This document shows, in pieces, positions 11,516 through 23,019 of a stretch of 64,000 nucleotides of DNA. The notes beneath the pieces are model-generated. The model was given only the letters and a program-made list of their open reading frames with translations. It ran no database searches and was not told the DNA's origin. A program made the position numbers and the translations under genes. How positions within the stretch are numbered: the first letter of the stretch is position 1; each line of letters opens with the position of its first letter. Origin of the DNA: Epiperipatus broadwayi (lineage: Eukaryota; Onychophora; Udeonychophora; Euonychophora; Peripatidae). Location: assembly GCA_028023455.1 (NCBI GenBank), contig JAQFVV010012416.1:605001-669000 (forward strand), read 5' to 3'.

Positions 11516-11742
11516 ATTAATAACTTTTATTAGTCATTTATTAGACTAGAGATAATCCAGTTAATGAATAATATTTCTGTAGTATAATTTTCACTACACA
11601 ACTCTCATCAAAGGTAGAGACTGGTTCTATCCACTTTTAACACCTTGTGGAGGGATATAATCATAAACCTATGACTACAGAAATATTAGTTATTAAGTGG
11701 ATAGTCGCTAGTCTAATGAATGACTAATAAAAATTATTAATA
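11516..11742. mobile_element. TIR element family B, compact copy
   Basis: Ends are an inverted pair: ATTAATAACTTTTATTAGTC with TTTATTAGACTAGAGATAATCC on the left, and GGATAGTCGCTAGTCTAATG with GACTAATAAAAATTATTAAT on the right. The interior repeats the ATATTTCTGTAGTATAATTT block of the preceding partial copy and ends CTACAGAAATATTAGTTATT. About 227 bp. The CTAGAGAT subterminal motif links it to the element at 27602-28090. Confidence 0.75.
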
Positions 11743-11887
11743 TTCTTCTGTATTTATACATATTAAATGTCTATGCAAATAGACACAATATGTATACATG
11801 TTGCTAATATATACACACATTCATACACACGTATGCAATGAGAGCACAGAATTATAAAAATAAAATCAGTAGATAAAAACTATTAGC

Positions 11888-12180
11888 TAGTTGAGTTATT
11901 TAAAGCCTGTGTGGAGTGGATTGAGGCCTGTCCATTGAAGTGTGAGGATTGGCTGTCTTAATATATATATATATCTGAGCACGTATTGCATATATGTGTA
12001 GAGATGATAATCTGGACCAACTGATGATTGCTGGTTTAGCATGAAATACATATATTAGTGATTATTTATCTTTTCAACATATGTGTTCAAGGGTATAAGT
12101 GACATGAGATAGAGTAGTGTGTGGTGGGCCATGTGAAAGTCTGTGTTCATATACCCTATATATATATATATGTATATATT
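11888..12180 (-). mobile_element. Repeat family C, single minus copy
   Basis: Reverse complement of the units duplicated at 35470-36415. Shared phrases include GGATTGGCTGTCTTAATATA, GTGTAGAGATGATAATCTGG, ACCAACTGATGATTGC, GTTTAGCATGAAATACATAT and CATGTGAAAGTCTGTG. The unit is bordered by AT runs. It looks like a nonautonomous interspersed element. The class is uncertain. Confidence 0.72.
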
Positions 12181-12289
12181 CATATAGGTATATAATAAGC
12201 CTGTATTTTAGTTATTAAAGCCTGGTAATAGACTTGCTAACTACTGAAAGTGATAAATCAAGATGAACAATTATCACCACATTATTTTT

Positions 12290-12380
12290 ATACTCTAGAA
12301 CTTCAGCGCTAAACATCACATGACCACCACCTCTTATGTGTGTGGCAATACGTATAGTGAGTTTTACCTGTTTTAACTTC
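12290..12380. mobile_element. TIR element family A, variant right end
   Basis: CTAAACATCACATGACCACC followed by GTGTGTGGCAATACGTATAG and TGAGTTTTACCTGTTTTAAC. This is the CACTATACGTATTG terminal variant also seen three times at 58.7-59.3 kb. No left end is seen nearby. Confidence 0.6.
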
Positions 12381-12950
12381 AGCACTCCTGACCAATTATG
12401 TAGATCCTCATAACCGTAAATATTTTCCAAATTTTCAGTTGAATACATTGAATCTTCAAATATTCTTAGAAATTGATGCTTAAAACAACTTCTGTACAAA
12501 ATTGGCTGAATTCAATGGCCATACTCTAATAAAACATTACTATTTCAGATCAAAAACCTTGCAATGATAAATTACTAGTGTCTTCATCCTCTTCAGATAA
12601 TGTTTGCCTATTCAAAGCCTTGCAAATGTTTAATAGATCATTTATACCTTCAACTGGTCAAAGAAAATATGTAGCATTCATTGTAAATGTAACCATGGAA
12701 ACACGAAAAAATATCGATGTAATAAAAAAGAAAAACAAAATGTATGCACGATAAATGAAATGTATAATTGAAATGTACATATAGTTAGAGAGTATAGGGA
12801 TAAGGATTGTTTACAGGGTGAGACAATTATTAATATGTATTAGTTTCTGTACAAGATAAGTAAAGATATTTTATGGGGTCAACACCATCAGATATATCAG
12901 CCTTTGTCATGAATGGTCAAATTCTACAGTCAGTATGCTAAACTCATCTG
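12381..12950. other. No recognised feature
   Basis: AT-rich. The 94-codon minus-strand open frame 12215-12499 overlaps the repeat fragment and shows no motif. Confidence 0.35.
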
Positions 12951-12959
12951 ACCACAGAG

Positions 12960-13140
12960 ATTAACCTGTGATTTTTATCCTCTAGCTAATAATAGTTAGA
13001 TATCTGTTTCAGTCCAGTACTAAATGTATTATTTACCTGGAAAAAAAATCTAAGACTACTTGTGACTAGAAAATTTTTTTCCCAAAGTTTATTTGGCCTA
13101 GATTTGAACCCAGCTTCATGGATCGTTAATGCTTATTATT
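12960..13140 (+). mobile_element. SINE family 3 (shared core domain)
   Basis: Contains CTCTAGCTAATAATAGTTAG followed by ATATCTGTTTCAGTCCAGTA, a diverged form of a core also seen at 15.87, 17.42, 43.30 and 50.36 kb (consensus around GTTAGATATCCATTTACTG and ACCAATATTGGA). Downstream is AGATTTGAACCCAG, which pairs in position with AGGTTTGAATCCAG in the 50-kb copy and resembles a B box. Assignment as a SINE is inferred from recurrence and layout. Confidence 0.55.
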
Positions 13141-13429
13141 ATATGACAAAACTCACAATAAATCTAATGTTATATTTTATTTAAAGAATCATCATCATCA
13201 AAATTTTGTAGTTTTTTAATGCATTGCAAGAAGACTTAATATATAAAAATTAGCTCCATCCCATTCTTCAGTGTCCTTTCTCCATATTATATAGAGACAT
13301 TTTTCATTCCCTCAGCATGTAGGCCCAAACAGTTGTACCTTCCTCTCCATAACTTCTTTGAGTAAAATTCCTATAACATTCATTAGTTTACATAATTCTT
13401 CATAGAAAAATTCTTAAAAAAAAATATTT

Positions 13430-14515
13430 TTATGCAAAAGATAATTGGAAGAGTGCAGTAGAAATATTAAAATTTAAGAAGGTTGATAAAGAAGGTATTA
13501 GAAATTATAAACCTATTAGTTGTGTATTAGTTCTATACAAGGTCTTTACCAAAATAATTACTACTCATCTACTGAAAATTTTGGATCAAATCCACCAAAG
13601 AATAACCTCGACTTAAAAGTGATTTTAGCACAGTTTAAATCATGTCAAAGTATTGGGAGGTTACGGAAAAGATCAATGGATTTGAATTACCACTACCCTT
13701 TGCACTTGTGGACCATAAATAGATATTACTACATAGATTAGGCTTTGTATTATCAAAATGTAGACCTATTTGATATAAGCATATTTTAAAGAATCGTTAT
13801 CAACATGTAATGGCAATGATTAGATTACATAAAGACATTAAAATTATCACTGATATGTCAAAGTTATTCCATATGTCCAAAACTTTTTAAAGCAGTTTTA
13901 CAATAAGTATTTTATGGATCAAAATGAAAAGCTGAGGAAATAAATATATACAGGTCTTATTAAGTCATCTAGATTTTTTTTTTTAAGTGTCATAGCATCG
14001 GCCGGGACGTGAACTCGCAACCCGGGCAACTGCCTGCAAGTGCAAGGCAGTCAAGCTGACATCTAGACCACAAATGCAAGACTAAGTCATCTAGATTTTG
14101 TAGATAGTGTGGTTGTTTTTGCAAATAATTTTGAAAAGCTTCAGAAACAGTTACAAGATCTATCAAATGAAAGTTAAGAAAGTATGATTAAATGATCACT
14201 GTTAAAAGAAGACCAAATTAATGTTCAATGGATTCTCTCAGAAAAATGAAGATTGATAATAATTAATTATAAGAAGAGAACAGCTACAAATACTTTGGTG
14301 AGATTTTTAATGCAGATGGAAACATAAATGGTGAAATTAATCATAGAATTAACTAACCTTGGATAAATGTTTTTGGTAGAAATAACTTAGTATTAAAAGA
14401 AATTATACCTACATGTTTAAATAAGAAGTTTTTAATATATGTATTATTCTGTTTCTTACACATAAATCTGAGACTTGGATATCTAATAGAAAAACAATCT
14501 AGTGACTTCAGATCT
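13430..14515 (+). pseudogene. RTE-like LINE relic (RT domain)
   Basis: A decayed reverse transcriptase read across several frames. NWKSAVEILKFKK and IRNYKPISCVLVLYKVFTKI match the start of the RT domain (family form: a tryptophan-led strand, then NYRPISLL and YK). INGFELPLPFALVDHK corresponds to the catalytic A motif region, its D-Y-x-K-A-F-D core lost. SHLDF, VDSVVVFANNFEKLQ matches the F-A-D-D motif, with the second D changed. YFGEIFNADGNINGEINHRI is the conserved post-RT block. Multiple stops and frameshifts, so dead. A SINE interrupts it at 13978-14082. The start and end of the element are lost. Confidence 0.82.
13961..14099 (-). mobile_element. SINE family 1 nested in LINE relic, 17-bp TSD
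   Basis: SINE at 13978-14082 flanked by a perfect 17-bp duplication TAAGTCATCTAGATTTT (13961-13977 and 14083-14099). Removing the SINE and one TSD copy restores continuity of the LINE reading between the SHLDF phrase and the FANNFEKLQ phrase, so the SINE inserted after the LINE. The anticodon arm is altered (TGCCTTGCACTTGCAGGCA) relative to other copies. Confidence 0.95.
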
Positions 14516-14525
14516 CACTACCAGA

Positions 14526-14625
14526 AATAACAGATCTCCATACAGTAGCGCCACTCAGTGCAAGCTAGAGTAATCAATGATGTTTAGTGATTTAATACCA
14601 GAAATGACAGAGTTTGCCTGTAATC
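14526..14625. mobile_element. TIR element family A, short derivative (A3)
   Basis: ATCTCCATACAGTAGCGCCA, CTCAGTGCAAGCTAGAGTAA and TCAATGATGTTTAGTG are family A left-end blocks joined directly to a right end, CAGAGTTTGCCTGTAA. Roughly 95 bp, an internal deletion product. Confidence 0.7.
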
Positions 14626-14867
14626 ATCTGCTACTTTATAATTGCACCATGCAATTTTGTATTTCTTCCATCAATCCATAATTCTTTTTTTTACTTCCAG
14701 TTTAGCTCCATTATATGAAATCTATTACATGCAATATTGCATTTTATGAAATAAAAAATAATTAGATCGTTATCATAAGACAATTTTTTAATCTTTAAAT
14801 GAATAATAATTTAATTACATAAGATGTAAGTTTTTGAATCGCATGCATAAGTTATACTTAATAAACA

Positions 14868-14990
14868 AAATGCTAATAGCTTTATTGCTCGGTAATTCAT
14901 AAGCAGTCCGAGGGCAAGAATCGATCCTGGAACGTCCCTATCCCAAGTCGAACTTTCTAATAACTGCGCCAAACCGCCCACAGTAGTTAT
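14868..14990 (-). mobile_element. tRNA-derived SINE family 2 (best-preserved copy)
   Basis: Read on the minus strand: TTTGGCGCAGTTATTAGAAA (A box region), GTTCGACTTGGGATAGGGAC, then CCAGGATCGATTCTTG (B box region), and a tail GAGCAATAAAGCTATTAGC. About 120 bp. I found no clear target duplication. Confidence 0.8.
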
Positions 14991-15442
14991 ACTTAAGTAA
15001 AAACACTTGGCGTGAAATCACGAGAAAAATTTCCATAGGTGGGGATGGGGAGAGATTATTTTCCATTTCAAAAAAACTTTACAGCTTTGTAGGAAAGTAA
15101 CGTGAAAACAAAAATATAACAGAAATATTTCCTGATTATACTGCAAAAATTAATTTTGTCAATGTTAACGCAAATAAAAACAATAATAATAACACGCACA
15201 CGCACTCGTACTTGAATAATAATATCAACAAAAATATTTGAACTGTATTAGGGGAGGAGGGAGTAAAAGCAACATAATAATCGATTTAGGGACCAAACCT
15301 CTACCATAGCTCCTCTCCCCATGAAGGAGCAATGACGAAGCAGGCTGGCAATCGCCCGATGGTCGAGACTTGAGCGCTGATCGATTATTGTTTAGCATAA
15401 TGAAAATTCCCAAGTTAGAATGGAACATGAAAAAAGTTTCAA

Positions 15443-15480
15443 GTTTTACCAGGTCGGCAATCGAACTCGGTCGTAGTTTG
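15443..15480 (-). other. B-box-like sequence
   Basis: The minus strand reads GACCGAGTTCGATTGCCGAC, close to a pol III B box (GGTTCGANTCC) but with an extra base. No matching A box was found upstream on the same strand, so it may be a fragment of a tRNA-derived repeat or chance. Confidence 0.3.
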
Positions 15481-15809
15481 CGCTTCTTCAACATTAAGAT
15501 ATTATTTTATCAAACGTAGTATTTTTAAAAGCAGTATTACGTCATATAATAGTTGTAAAATAATATTTAAAATAGCTCATGAAAAACACAGTTGCATCCT
15601 TTTTTACAATAGCTATAAAACATTTTTTTTTTTTAATTCCGAGAAATATAAATAAATACAAGTTTATTCTTTGGCATTCTTTTTTTTTTTTTTAAGGTTA
15701 AAATAATTAATGGCTTCAGGCATTGAATTATTTTCTGTAATTAAACCGAGAATACGCTCGCTGTGGCGCTATTGATTAATTCTACAGATTACGTAGAAGA
15801 TATTCATAA

Positions 15810-15920
15810 GGCTTGCCAACTGCAGTTTGGTGAAAGTTTTAGATGTTTCCATCTTGTTTTACCCGTTGTAGCTAAGAATAGCCAGATAACCATTTACCGA
15901 GCGAAGAAAGTTAATTGGGT
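15810..15920 (+). mobile_element. SINE family 3 fragment
   Basis: CCATCTTGTTTTACCCGTTG, TAGCTAAGAATAGCCAGATA and ACCATTTACCGA line up with CCATCTTGGTTTTATCTGCT, TAGTTAAGAATTGTTAGATA and TCCATTTACTGA of the 17.4-kb copy. Downstream alignment is lost. Confidence 0.55.
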
Positions 15921-16610
15921 TGGATGCGGGCCGGCTGCCCAAGTTTTACCCGGACTGGATCCGATATATAGATTACAAACACCTAAACATTACTCTACGA
16001 GATTTTTATTAAACATGAGAAAAATGTATAACGGTCATATATATTTTAAAAAATCTTATCGTTGAATGTCAGCTATCTGTTGGCAACAATATGTTACGTA
16101 ATTCTGTACTTATTTACACTTTACTGTTTATCTTAGCCATAGATGTGTGCAGTTTAGATATATTTTTTAATCGACAAAGTTGAAGATTATTTTTTATAAA
16201 GCATTAGATAATATTCTTTTAAGATATCGCTAAATTAGAATTAATTCAATAACTTTAATTATCTTTTGTTACGTGCTTTAAAGGGACTAAAAATAGTAGA
16301 AACTTTGTTTAACCTTTTAAAGAAATAGTCGGTCAATGCTCTTAAACTACGGGTGAACTTTTAGCTTTTCAAAAAGCTGTCGTTTCTCCTTCTGAAGAAA
16401 ATTATAATCAATTAAAGCTTTTTAAACCACGAAATTGACAAGTTAATTTATTAATGAATAAAAAAATCTAAAAATGTGTTTAGTTTTATTTTTTTAATTT
16501 TTGCTTGAAACATCTAAGTAGTCATTGTTTTTCTATCACAAAAGAATGAGGTCACTAGGTAAAAGATTGATTGGTTATTTAAAGGCCAGGACTATGCATT
16601 ATTAAAACTT

Positions 16611-16622
16611 TTTGGCGCGAAA
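16611..16622. promoter_or_regulatory. E2F-type site
   Basis: TTTGGCGCGAAA is an exact match to the E2F/DP consensus TTTSGCGCGAAA on both strands. A CCAAT motif (ATTGG, 16570-16574) lies 40 bp upstream. Binding and function are not shown by sequence alone. Confidence 0.45.
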
Positions 16623-16892
16623 CTCTTAAGCTTAGTACATAATAAATATATCCAATAGTAAAATGATTTTTTTTTAAAAAAAAATCTTTTATTTCTAATG
16701 ACTGACATTTCTTTTACACAATAAAATGTTAAAGCCTTAATTTGCAAGTACACATTACTTTTATTTTTATAAAATATATAATTATATAAAACGAAAAGAA
16801 ATTATAGATTTCAATAGTAAATTCTTCTCATGCTTTGACCTTATAGTAATATGTGGGTGTATGATGTAAACACTTGGGTGGAACTCGTGCAT

Positions 16893-16904
16893 TTTGGCGG
16901 GAAA
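16893..16904. promoter_or_regulatory. E2F-type site
   Basis: TTTGGCGGGAAA is the other canonical E2F form. It lies 270 bp from the site at 16611, and another ATTGG motif is at 16967-16971. Two perfect GC-rich matches within 300 bp are unlikely by chance in DNA this AT-rich, but no transcript start can be assigned. Confidence 0.45.
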
Positions 16905-17329
16905 AGTAAGCATTAACTAACCTACTCATATAATCTGAGTTCACAATTTTTTTTAACAGCGTGGTCATTGGCTTGCTTGGCATGAGCAAATGAAAATATA
17001 CCGTTAAAATCGGCGGTTTTAACCACAATCACGCACTGCTTTGTCAATAATGTTATCAGCTGAGTATAACTATTAAAATAACAGTAGTTTTAAAAAAAAA
17101 AATCTGACAGATTAGATATATAAAAAAATGTTTGAAAGTTGTTTTTTAAAGATAAATCATCATCATTAGATATCTGCCAAAACGCAAGTCTCGCACGCCA
17201 AACTTTTGTCCAAACCTAAAATTTTTAACTCTTCCTTTATTCCTCGAATATAAATGAAGGGTTAAATAGATAAATTGGCTTTTAAATAGTTCCTTTAAAA
17301 GAAAAGCTTCTATTTAAACTTTTCAACGT

Positions 17330-17510
17330 GGAACAAAGAAGGCAAAAGTAAATTATTAACCAGACTTGACAATCGACAAGTTGCGAGAGTTTGAAAAGTT
17401 ATCCATCTTGGTTTTATCTGCTAGTTAAGAATTGTTAGATATCCATTTACTGACCAATATTAGATGATTTGTTGGACCAACTACTTTGGGAAAAAAAATT
17501 AATCCTGACT
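17330..17510 (+). mobile_element. SINE family 3
   Basis: GAGAGTTTGAAAAGTTATCC, ATCTTGGTTTTATCTGCTAG, GAATTGTTAGATATCCATTT, ACTGACCAATATTAGATGAT. The last two blocks are the clearest copy of the shared core. Neighbouring AT-rich tail at 17490. Confidence 0.6.
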
Positions 17511-19810
17511 AATGATAAAGCATTTAAGTCTTACTTGATATGTAGATATGGCATACAGATTCACTATTAGTGCAACAAGAGATTTTTTTTATCCAAAACT
17601 TACAGTTATTATTTTTGTTAATTCTTTCCCCCACATTTACTATAATTCTAGCATATTTTCATATATGATCACTTTAATTTCTCTTCAGAATTTTTTCAAT
17701 CATCATCATTTTAACTGCCATCAATCCATGCCAGAATGAAGGTCTCTCTAAATTTAATACAATTTCTTCAATCCATAATTTTTCTTTTCTCCGTTATACC
17801 AGAAAATTTCATTGTTCTATTCATTTGTCTCATATGTTGACTCTTTCTAAATGTTTTATGATTTCTTCAGATCCAGTTTAAGACTTCAACTATCTATATA
17901 TTGTCATCACTTCTAGAAATATGTCCAACCCTTTTGATTTCTTTTAGTTATATCCAACACACATCCTCCACATTTCATTGAAGTATCTGAAATCACTGTA
18001 GTGTTCTGTTGAATGTCCAAATCTCAGATCTATACATAAGCATTGTAAAACCTATTAAAACTCTGCTCAAATAGAGAGATATGCTTTCTTTTAATATTAA
18101 ATTATTTTACCAAAAATTCTCCATCTAAATTTAAGCCAAGGATTGATTTTGTTTTCATTTATATTAATAATTTAACCAATGTATTTATGGCTGTTAATTT
18201 ATGGTTATCAATTTTTATTTCTCTTTTTTGAGAAAATCCATTGAATACTAACTTCTTTTTAGCATTTTGTCTTTAATACTACAATCTTACTTTCATTTGA
18301 TAACTCTTGTAACATTTCCTTAAAGCTTAGAAAAAACAATGATATCACTTGCAAAATCTAGATGACTTAAATAACCTCTATATATTTTTATTTGTTCAGC
18401 TTTTTATTTTAGTCCACAAAATAGTTTTTTATTAACTTCTATAAAAAGTTTTGAAAATATGGTGGTATCATCCTGTTTAGAGTCACCATGTAATTTAATC
18501 ATTACCATTGCATTGTAAATATTCTTCAGAATAAGATAATAGTCTGGGTCTATACTTTTATATTTCAAAACTTTGATCACTGTTGAAATGCTTTTAGGAT
18601 CAAATGCCTTTTTATAATCTACAAATTCAAAACCTAATTCCAAATCATATTCGATGGTCATTTCTATTTCCTTGTGAATTAGATTGTAGAACTTCCATTG
18701 AGAATATTGCAAAATTGTGGTAAAGATATTCTCATTAATCTTTTGGACAATTGCTTCAAGGAAATAAATATAAGGAGATACTTTTAATTGGATTATAAAA
18801 TCTTTATTTTTTTTGATCTCCAATAAAAACAACATAACAAAATTGAATAAAGGTATCATTTATTGGTTATGATCTTTGCAATGATTGCATTTGGATAACA
18901 ATAATTTGACAACTGCCCCAAAAAATTCTTTTGAAACTGATTTACTTCATACTGGAACTTTGATGAAATTCCCTTGATTGTAATTGTAGCTTGGAGATCC
19001 TTTAGGATTAAGTCCTTTTTTTTAGTTACAGGAACATTACCATTGATGAAAAATGTGTCATTTCACCAGTTTTAGCTGGGAATGATGTTGTGTGCTTAAA
19101 TTCTAGGCTTTTCTATCTTAAAGTTATATTTGTTAATCCCACTAAAACTGCCAAAAGACACAAGAAAGTCACAAATAAAATACCTGTTTCGCCAATGACA
19201 GCTACCTCTTACAACTCTGGACCAGAAATACCATCAAGTATAAAGTTAATAAGTATTTTACTCAGTACAATATTATTATTATTTTTAAATAAGCATATTA
19301 TGTAATAATAAATACGTCCTGAAATATGGTGGAATATATTTATATACAAATCTTGCAACTCTACAAAATAATATATGAACTTGAAATTCAATGATATTTA
19401 TAAAATTTTAAAAGAGATGTAGTAAGAATGAGTATACAAATCAATTAGAAACATAAAATGTATACTTGGATATAATCCAGTGAACCCAAAGTCAGCAATA
19501 AATTGGTTATAATTCTCTTAATTAAATTTTGTGCATAAAATTGAAAGAAGATTGATAATAATTCAGCAATTTTTAATATTCTTTTTATTATTTTGTTAGA
19601 TACCATTATTACTACTGCATTCCAACAATATTCTGGTACATTTTTATCATTTATACCAATGGTGCACAACCTATTTCTATTTCTGGTCTGTTTTTTTTAA
19701 ACCAAATTTCTACTGTGATCCTAAAATTTTTGACTAATTAAAAAATATAATGAAGTACATAATTTAGGAAATAATTTTAATACATTCCCGAATAATATCT
19801 ATTTATATAG

Positions 19811-19954
19811 ATCATTAAAAAGCAGTCAATGCTTAAACAATCCCAATATCACTATCAATCAACAACCTCAAATTGTTGCCTTGACAACAGTTTGAAATTG
19901 TTAACTGATAGTAATATTGAGTTTGTCTGCTTGTTGACTGGCTTTTAATGATTA
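19811..19954. mobile_element. Hairpin element inside LINE relic
   Basis: Inverted repeat of about 144 bp. The left outer arm GATCATTAAAAAGCAGTCAA pairs with TTGACTGGCTTTTAATGATT on the right, and inner arms CAATATCACTATCA and TGATAGTAATATTG pair across the centre GTTGCCTTGACAAC. It sits within the minus-strand RTE relic, so it inserted after that element. Confidence 0.75.
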
Positions 19955-21189
19955 CTTACAAATTCATTTAGCCTTGAGCATTATTACACTTATTTGTATA
20001 TATATAATTTTACATAAACTATATAGACAACAAAAAATTTAAATAAAAAAATAATTTTAACAACTTTAATAAAATTAAACAAACAAATTAGATTTAATAA
20101 TCAATATGAAACTTGTATATTTACAGAGCTCATAACTGCTTCAACATTTGGGGTTTATTAGAGATAGAGAGTTGTAGATCACTTTTTAAATGTAATCCTG
20201 ATGGATATTTTATTTTAATTAAAATTACTATTACCTTTTTCTTCAGTCCAGAATAATTATTTTTAATCAAAAGCCAAATTTTCTGACTCAGTGACTTAAA
20301 TTGAGTGTATTGTTTTCTCGCATAAAATATTTAATTAGTCTTTTTCTTTCAAAAGATATTAAGCGTTCAAAATATCAGCTGTGTGTTTATTAATATACAG
20401 GGATGTTGATAAAAGTAGACAATTATCAATAAATATAATAAACTATGCACATAAATAAAACTAATAACGAATTTAAAAGAAGAATACATTGCATTTTGAC
20501 AAAATTTTAAATCATATTACACATTTTGAACTTACATTAGCAGTCTAAGTTATTTAACCTTGTACTGGTTGAAGTAAAATGATAGAAGAAACAAGATACA
20601 GTGGGCCTAATGATGGCTTAAAGGAATCCAAATGTTATTTGTTATTATTATTACTATTATTGTTATTTATGATAGGACATAAATATGTTGCTTTATTATA
20701 GATAATATCAGGTTAATATTGAAATAAAATGTATTATTATAATTACTTTCAAATTACTAAGCATAATTTTTTTGAGAATTCCACAACACCCAAAAATTAC
20801 TCAATGATTCCAACAGATGTAGAAATTCACAGATTGCCCACCACTGATTTAGATATTTGATGTATAGTTTTTCCAACAGCATTTCTATTTCTTCACCCAC
20901 TTTTTAAGATATAAGTAATAATTTCATCATTTCTTTTATTCATAAATTTACTTGCATATCTCACCTTTTCATTTAAAATACTTGAGAATACAGAAGTTAA
21001 TTGGAGCTCTACAGATTACTTTGCTTTCTTGCTTTATATTACTACATATTTTTTTATAGAACTCATCTGCACATTATGTGATGTATTTCCATTTTTTAGT
21101 GATACTTTCATCTTTTTATTTTACTGCTGAATTCTCCTTCCAACACCAAGATATTTTATATCTTTATTCTCTGCTATTACTGCCATTAT

Positions 21190-21444
<255 letters not shown>

Positions 21445-22150
21445 TTATTTTACTTTATTCTAAATATTTAGTTATTTTTAATGGATTATTTAAAAATATT
21501 TTCATAATCCATTTTTTCACACTTTGTCTAGATTCAGTTGAAATTTACTAGTGAATTGTTTGTTACTTTTTTCTAGAACTATCTTTGTTGAAGTTCTTAG
21601 AAGAATATTAGTTTCTTAATATTTTACAACAATTACATAAAGTTGTAATTTAAATTCATTAAAGTGTTTTTGAACATTAGGAATATCAACTGTTAATACC
21701 AATTTTCTTAATAGTTTTCATTTCTATATGTATTAACAAGTTGTCGTATATTTCACTAATCAATGATCACTTTATATGTTGCATTTATTAAGATTATTAT
21801 ATATAATGTTGAAATATATATTTTCTGATAGCCAAAATATAATCCAATTTTAACTATTCCTTCATTTGGATGCTTCTATATCCATCTCCATTTAGCACTT
21901 TTCTCAGAGAAAGAATTTGTAATATATTGTTTTTCTGCAAATTCCATAAGGCTGTGTCCTTTCTCGTTTTTGTTATATATGATCAAATTTAATCACGGCT
22001 CTGTCCTTTATCGGTTATTTTCTAAATCTAAATTTTCTCAATATATATACTTATTTCATTTATTATTTTAATACTTTTATATTTCTAATTTTATTTTATT
22101 AATTTTTCTCATTTTTCTTCACATTTATAGGTTTAAATCTTCCAATGTTT

Positions 22151-23019
22151 TCCCCCCATTTTTCCTAATTATTATTATTTTTTTTCCATTTAAAGCTACT
22201 CCACATCATACACATTTAATTAGAGGTTGTTATTTTTTTTGGATAAAATTTCAATGAACCATCTTGTATCTATATTAAAACTTATATGACTGAAATGTCC
22301 ATGCATATAAAACTGTATACATAAATAAAATATCTAAAATACAAGAAACTAAATCCTTTATGTTGCTTTTGCAAATTAAAAATAAATCCTAGATATAATA
22401 TACATCCTTCCATATTCATGTGGTATTTTGTAGATATAGTTTTTGTTTCTTAGCTTTTTCATTTTTCACTTCTTATCCAGAACCCATTATTATTATTAGA
22501 ATAAAATTGTATCTCGTTTGGTATAGTGAAAAGGTGACGGATTTAAGAGCTAGAGAATTCTGGATTAACATTCAACCTGTCACTTCTGCTATTCAAACAT
22601 GACATAACCTACCAAGAAGTAGACCAGTTTATCATACTTTTTTTTTTTTTCTTTTTCAGAGCTTTTTAAAATTTCTTTAGATATTTTTTATTTAATCAAC
22701 TGTTTTATCTGAAAAATCACTGGAGCTCTTGAATAAACTGGAGTCCATGTTAACAAACGTATGTCTTCGGTTACAAAACAAGTCATAAGACCTCACAAAT
22801 ATGAATTACTGCTAAGGTCTGAAAATATGATTTGATTAAAAAAATGAAGCTTTGAGACATTTATTAGGATGAAATCTTGAGGTAGTTGAGAAGTTTTTTT
22901 TATAAAAAGCTACAAATTATTAGATTTTGAAAAAAAAACTGTCAAAATATACAAAGAACTCATTTCTTTGGGAGGCTTTTTTCAAGCTGGGATTTCCTAT
23001 CATGGCCAATATGTTAATG
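22151..23019. other. No gene seen; possible tRNA-like fragment
   Basis: Mostly AT-rich. 22508-22605 contains TCTCGTTTGGTATAGTGAAA, AGAGCTAGAGAATTCTGGAT and TAACATTCAACC, which has the spacing of an A box and a decayed B box, so it may be a diverged tRNA-derived SINE. Weak evidence. Confidence 0.3.

Larger units (their letters stand above)
15000..17250. other. Relatively unique, CpG-containing segment
   Basis: This interval stands out from its surroundings. It has more CpG (for example near 15310-15480, 15935 and 16610-16900), few recognised repeats and several transcription-factor-like motifs listed separately. Open frames of 89 codons (minus, 15225-15494), 100 codons (plus, 15763-16065) and 66 codons (minus, 16828-17028) occur, but none has a motif I recognise, and the plus one overlaps a SINE family 3 core. 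Poly-T/poly-A runs at 15600-15700 and 16665-16685. It could be the 5' flank or an exon of a host gene, or simply older unique DNA. I cannot decide. Confidence 0.4.

Noticed and set aside
18404-18859. 151-codon minus-strand frame as an independent gene
   Set aside because: It is the open remnant of the RT domain (VDYKKAFD) in a longer RTE-like relic with lesions on both sides.
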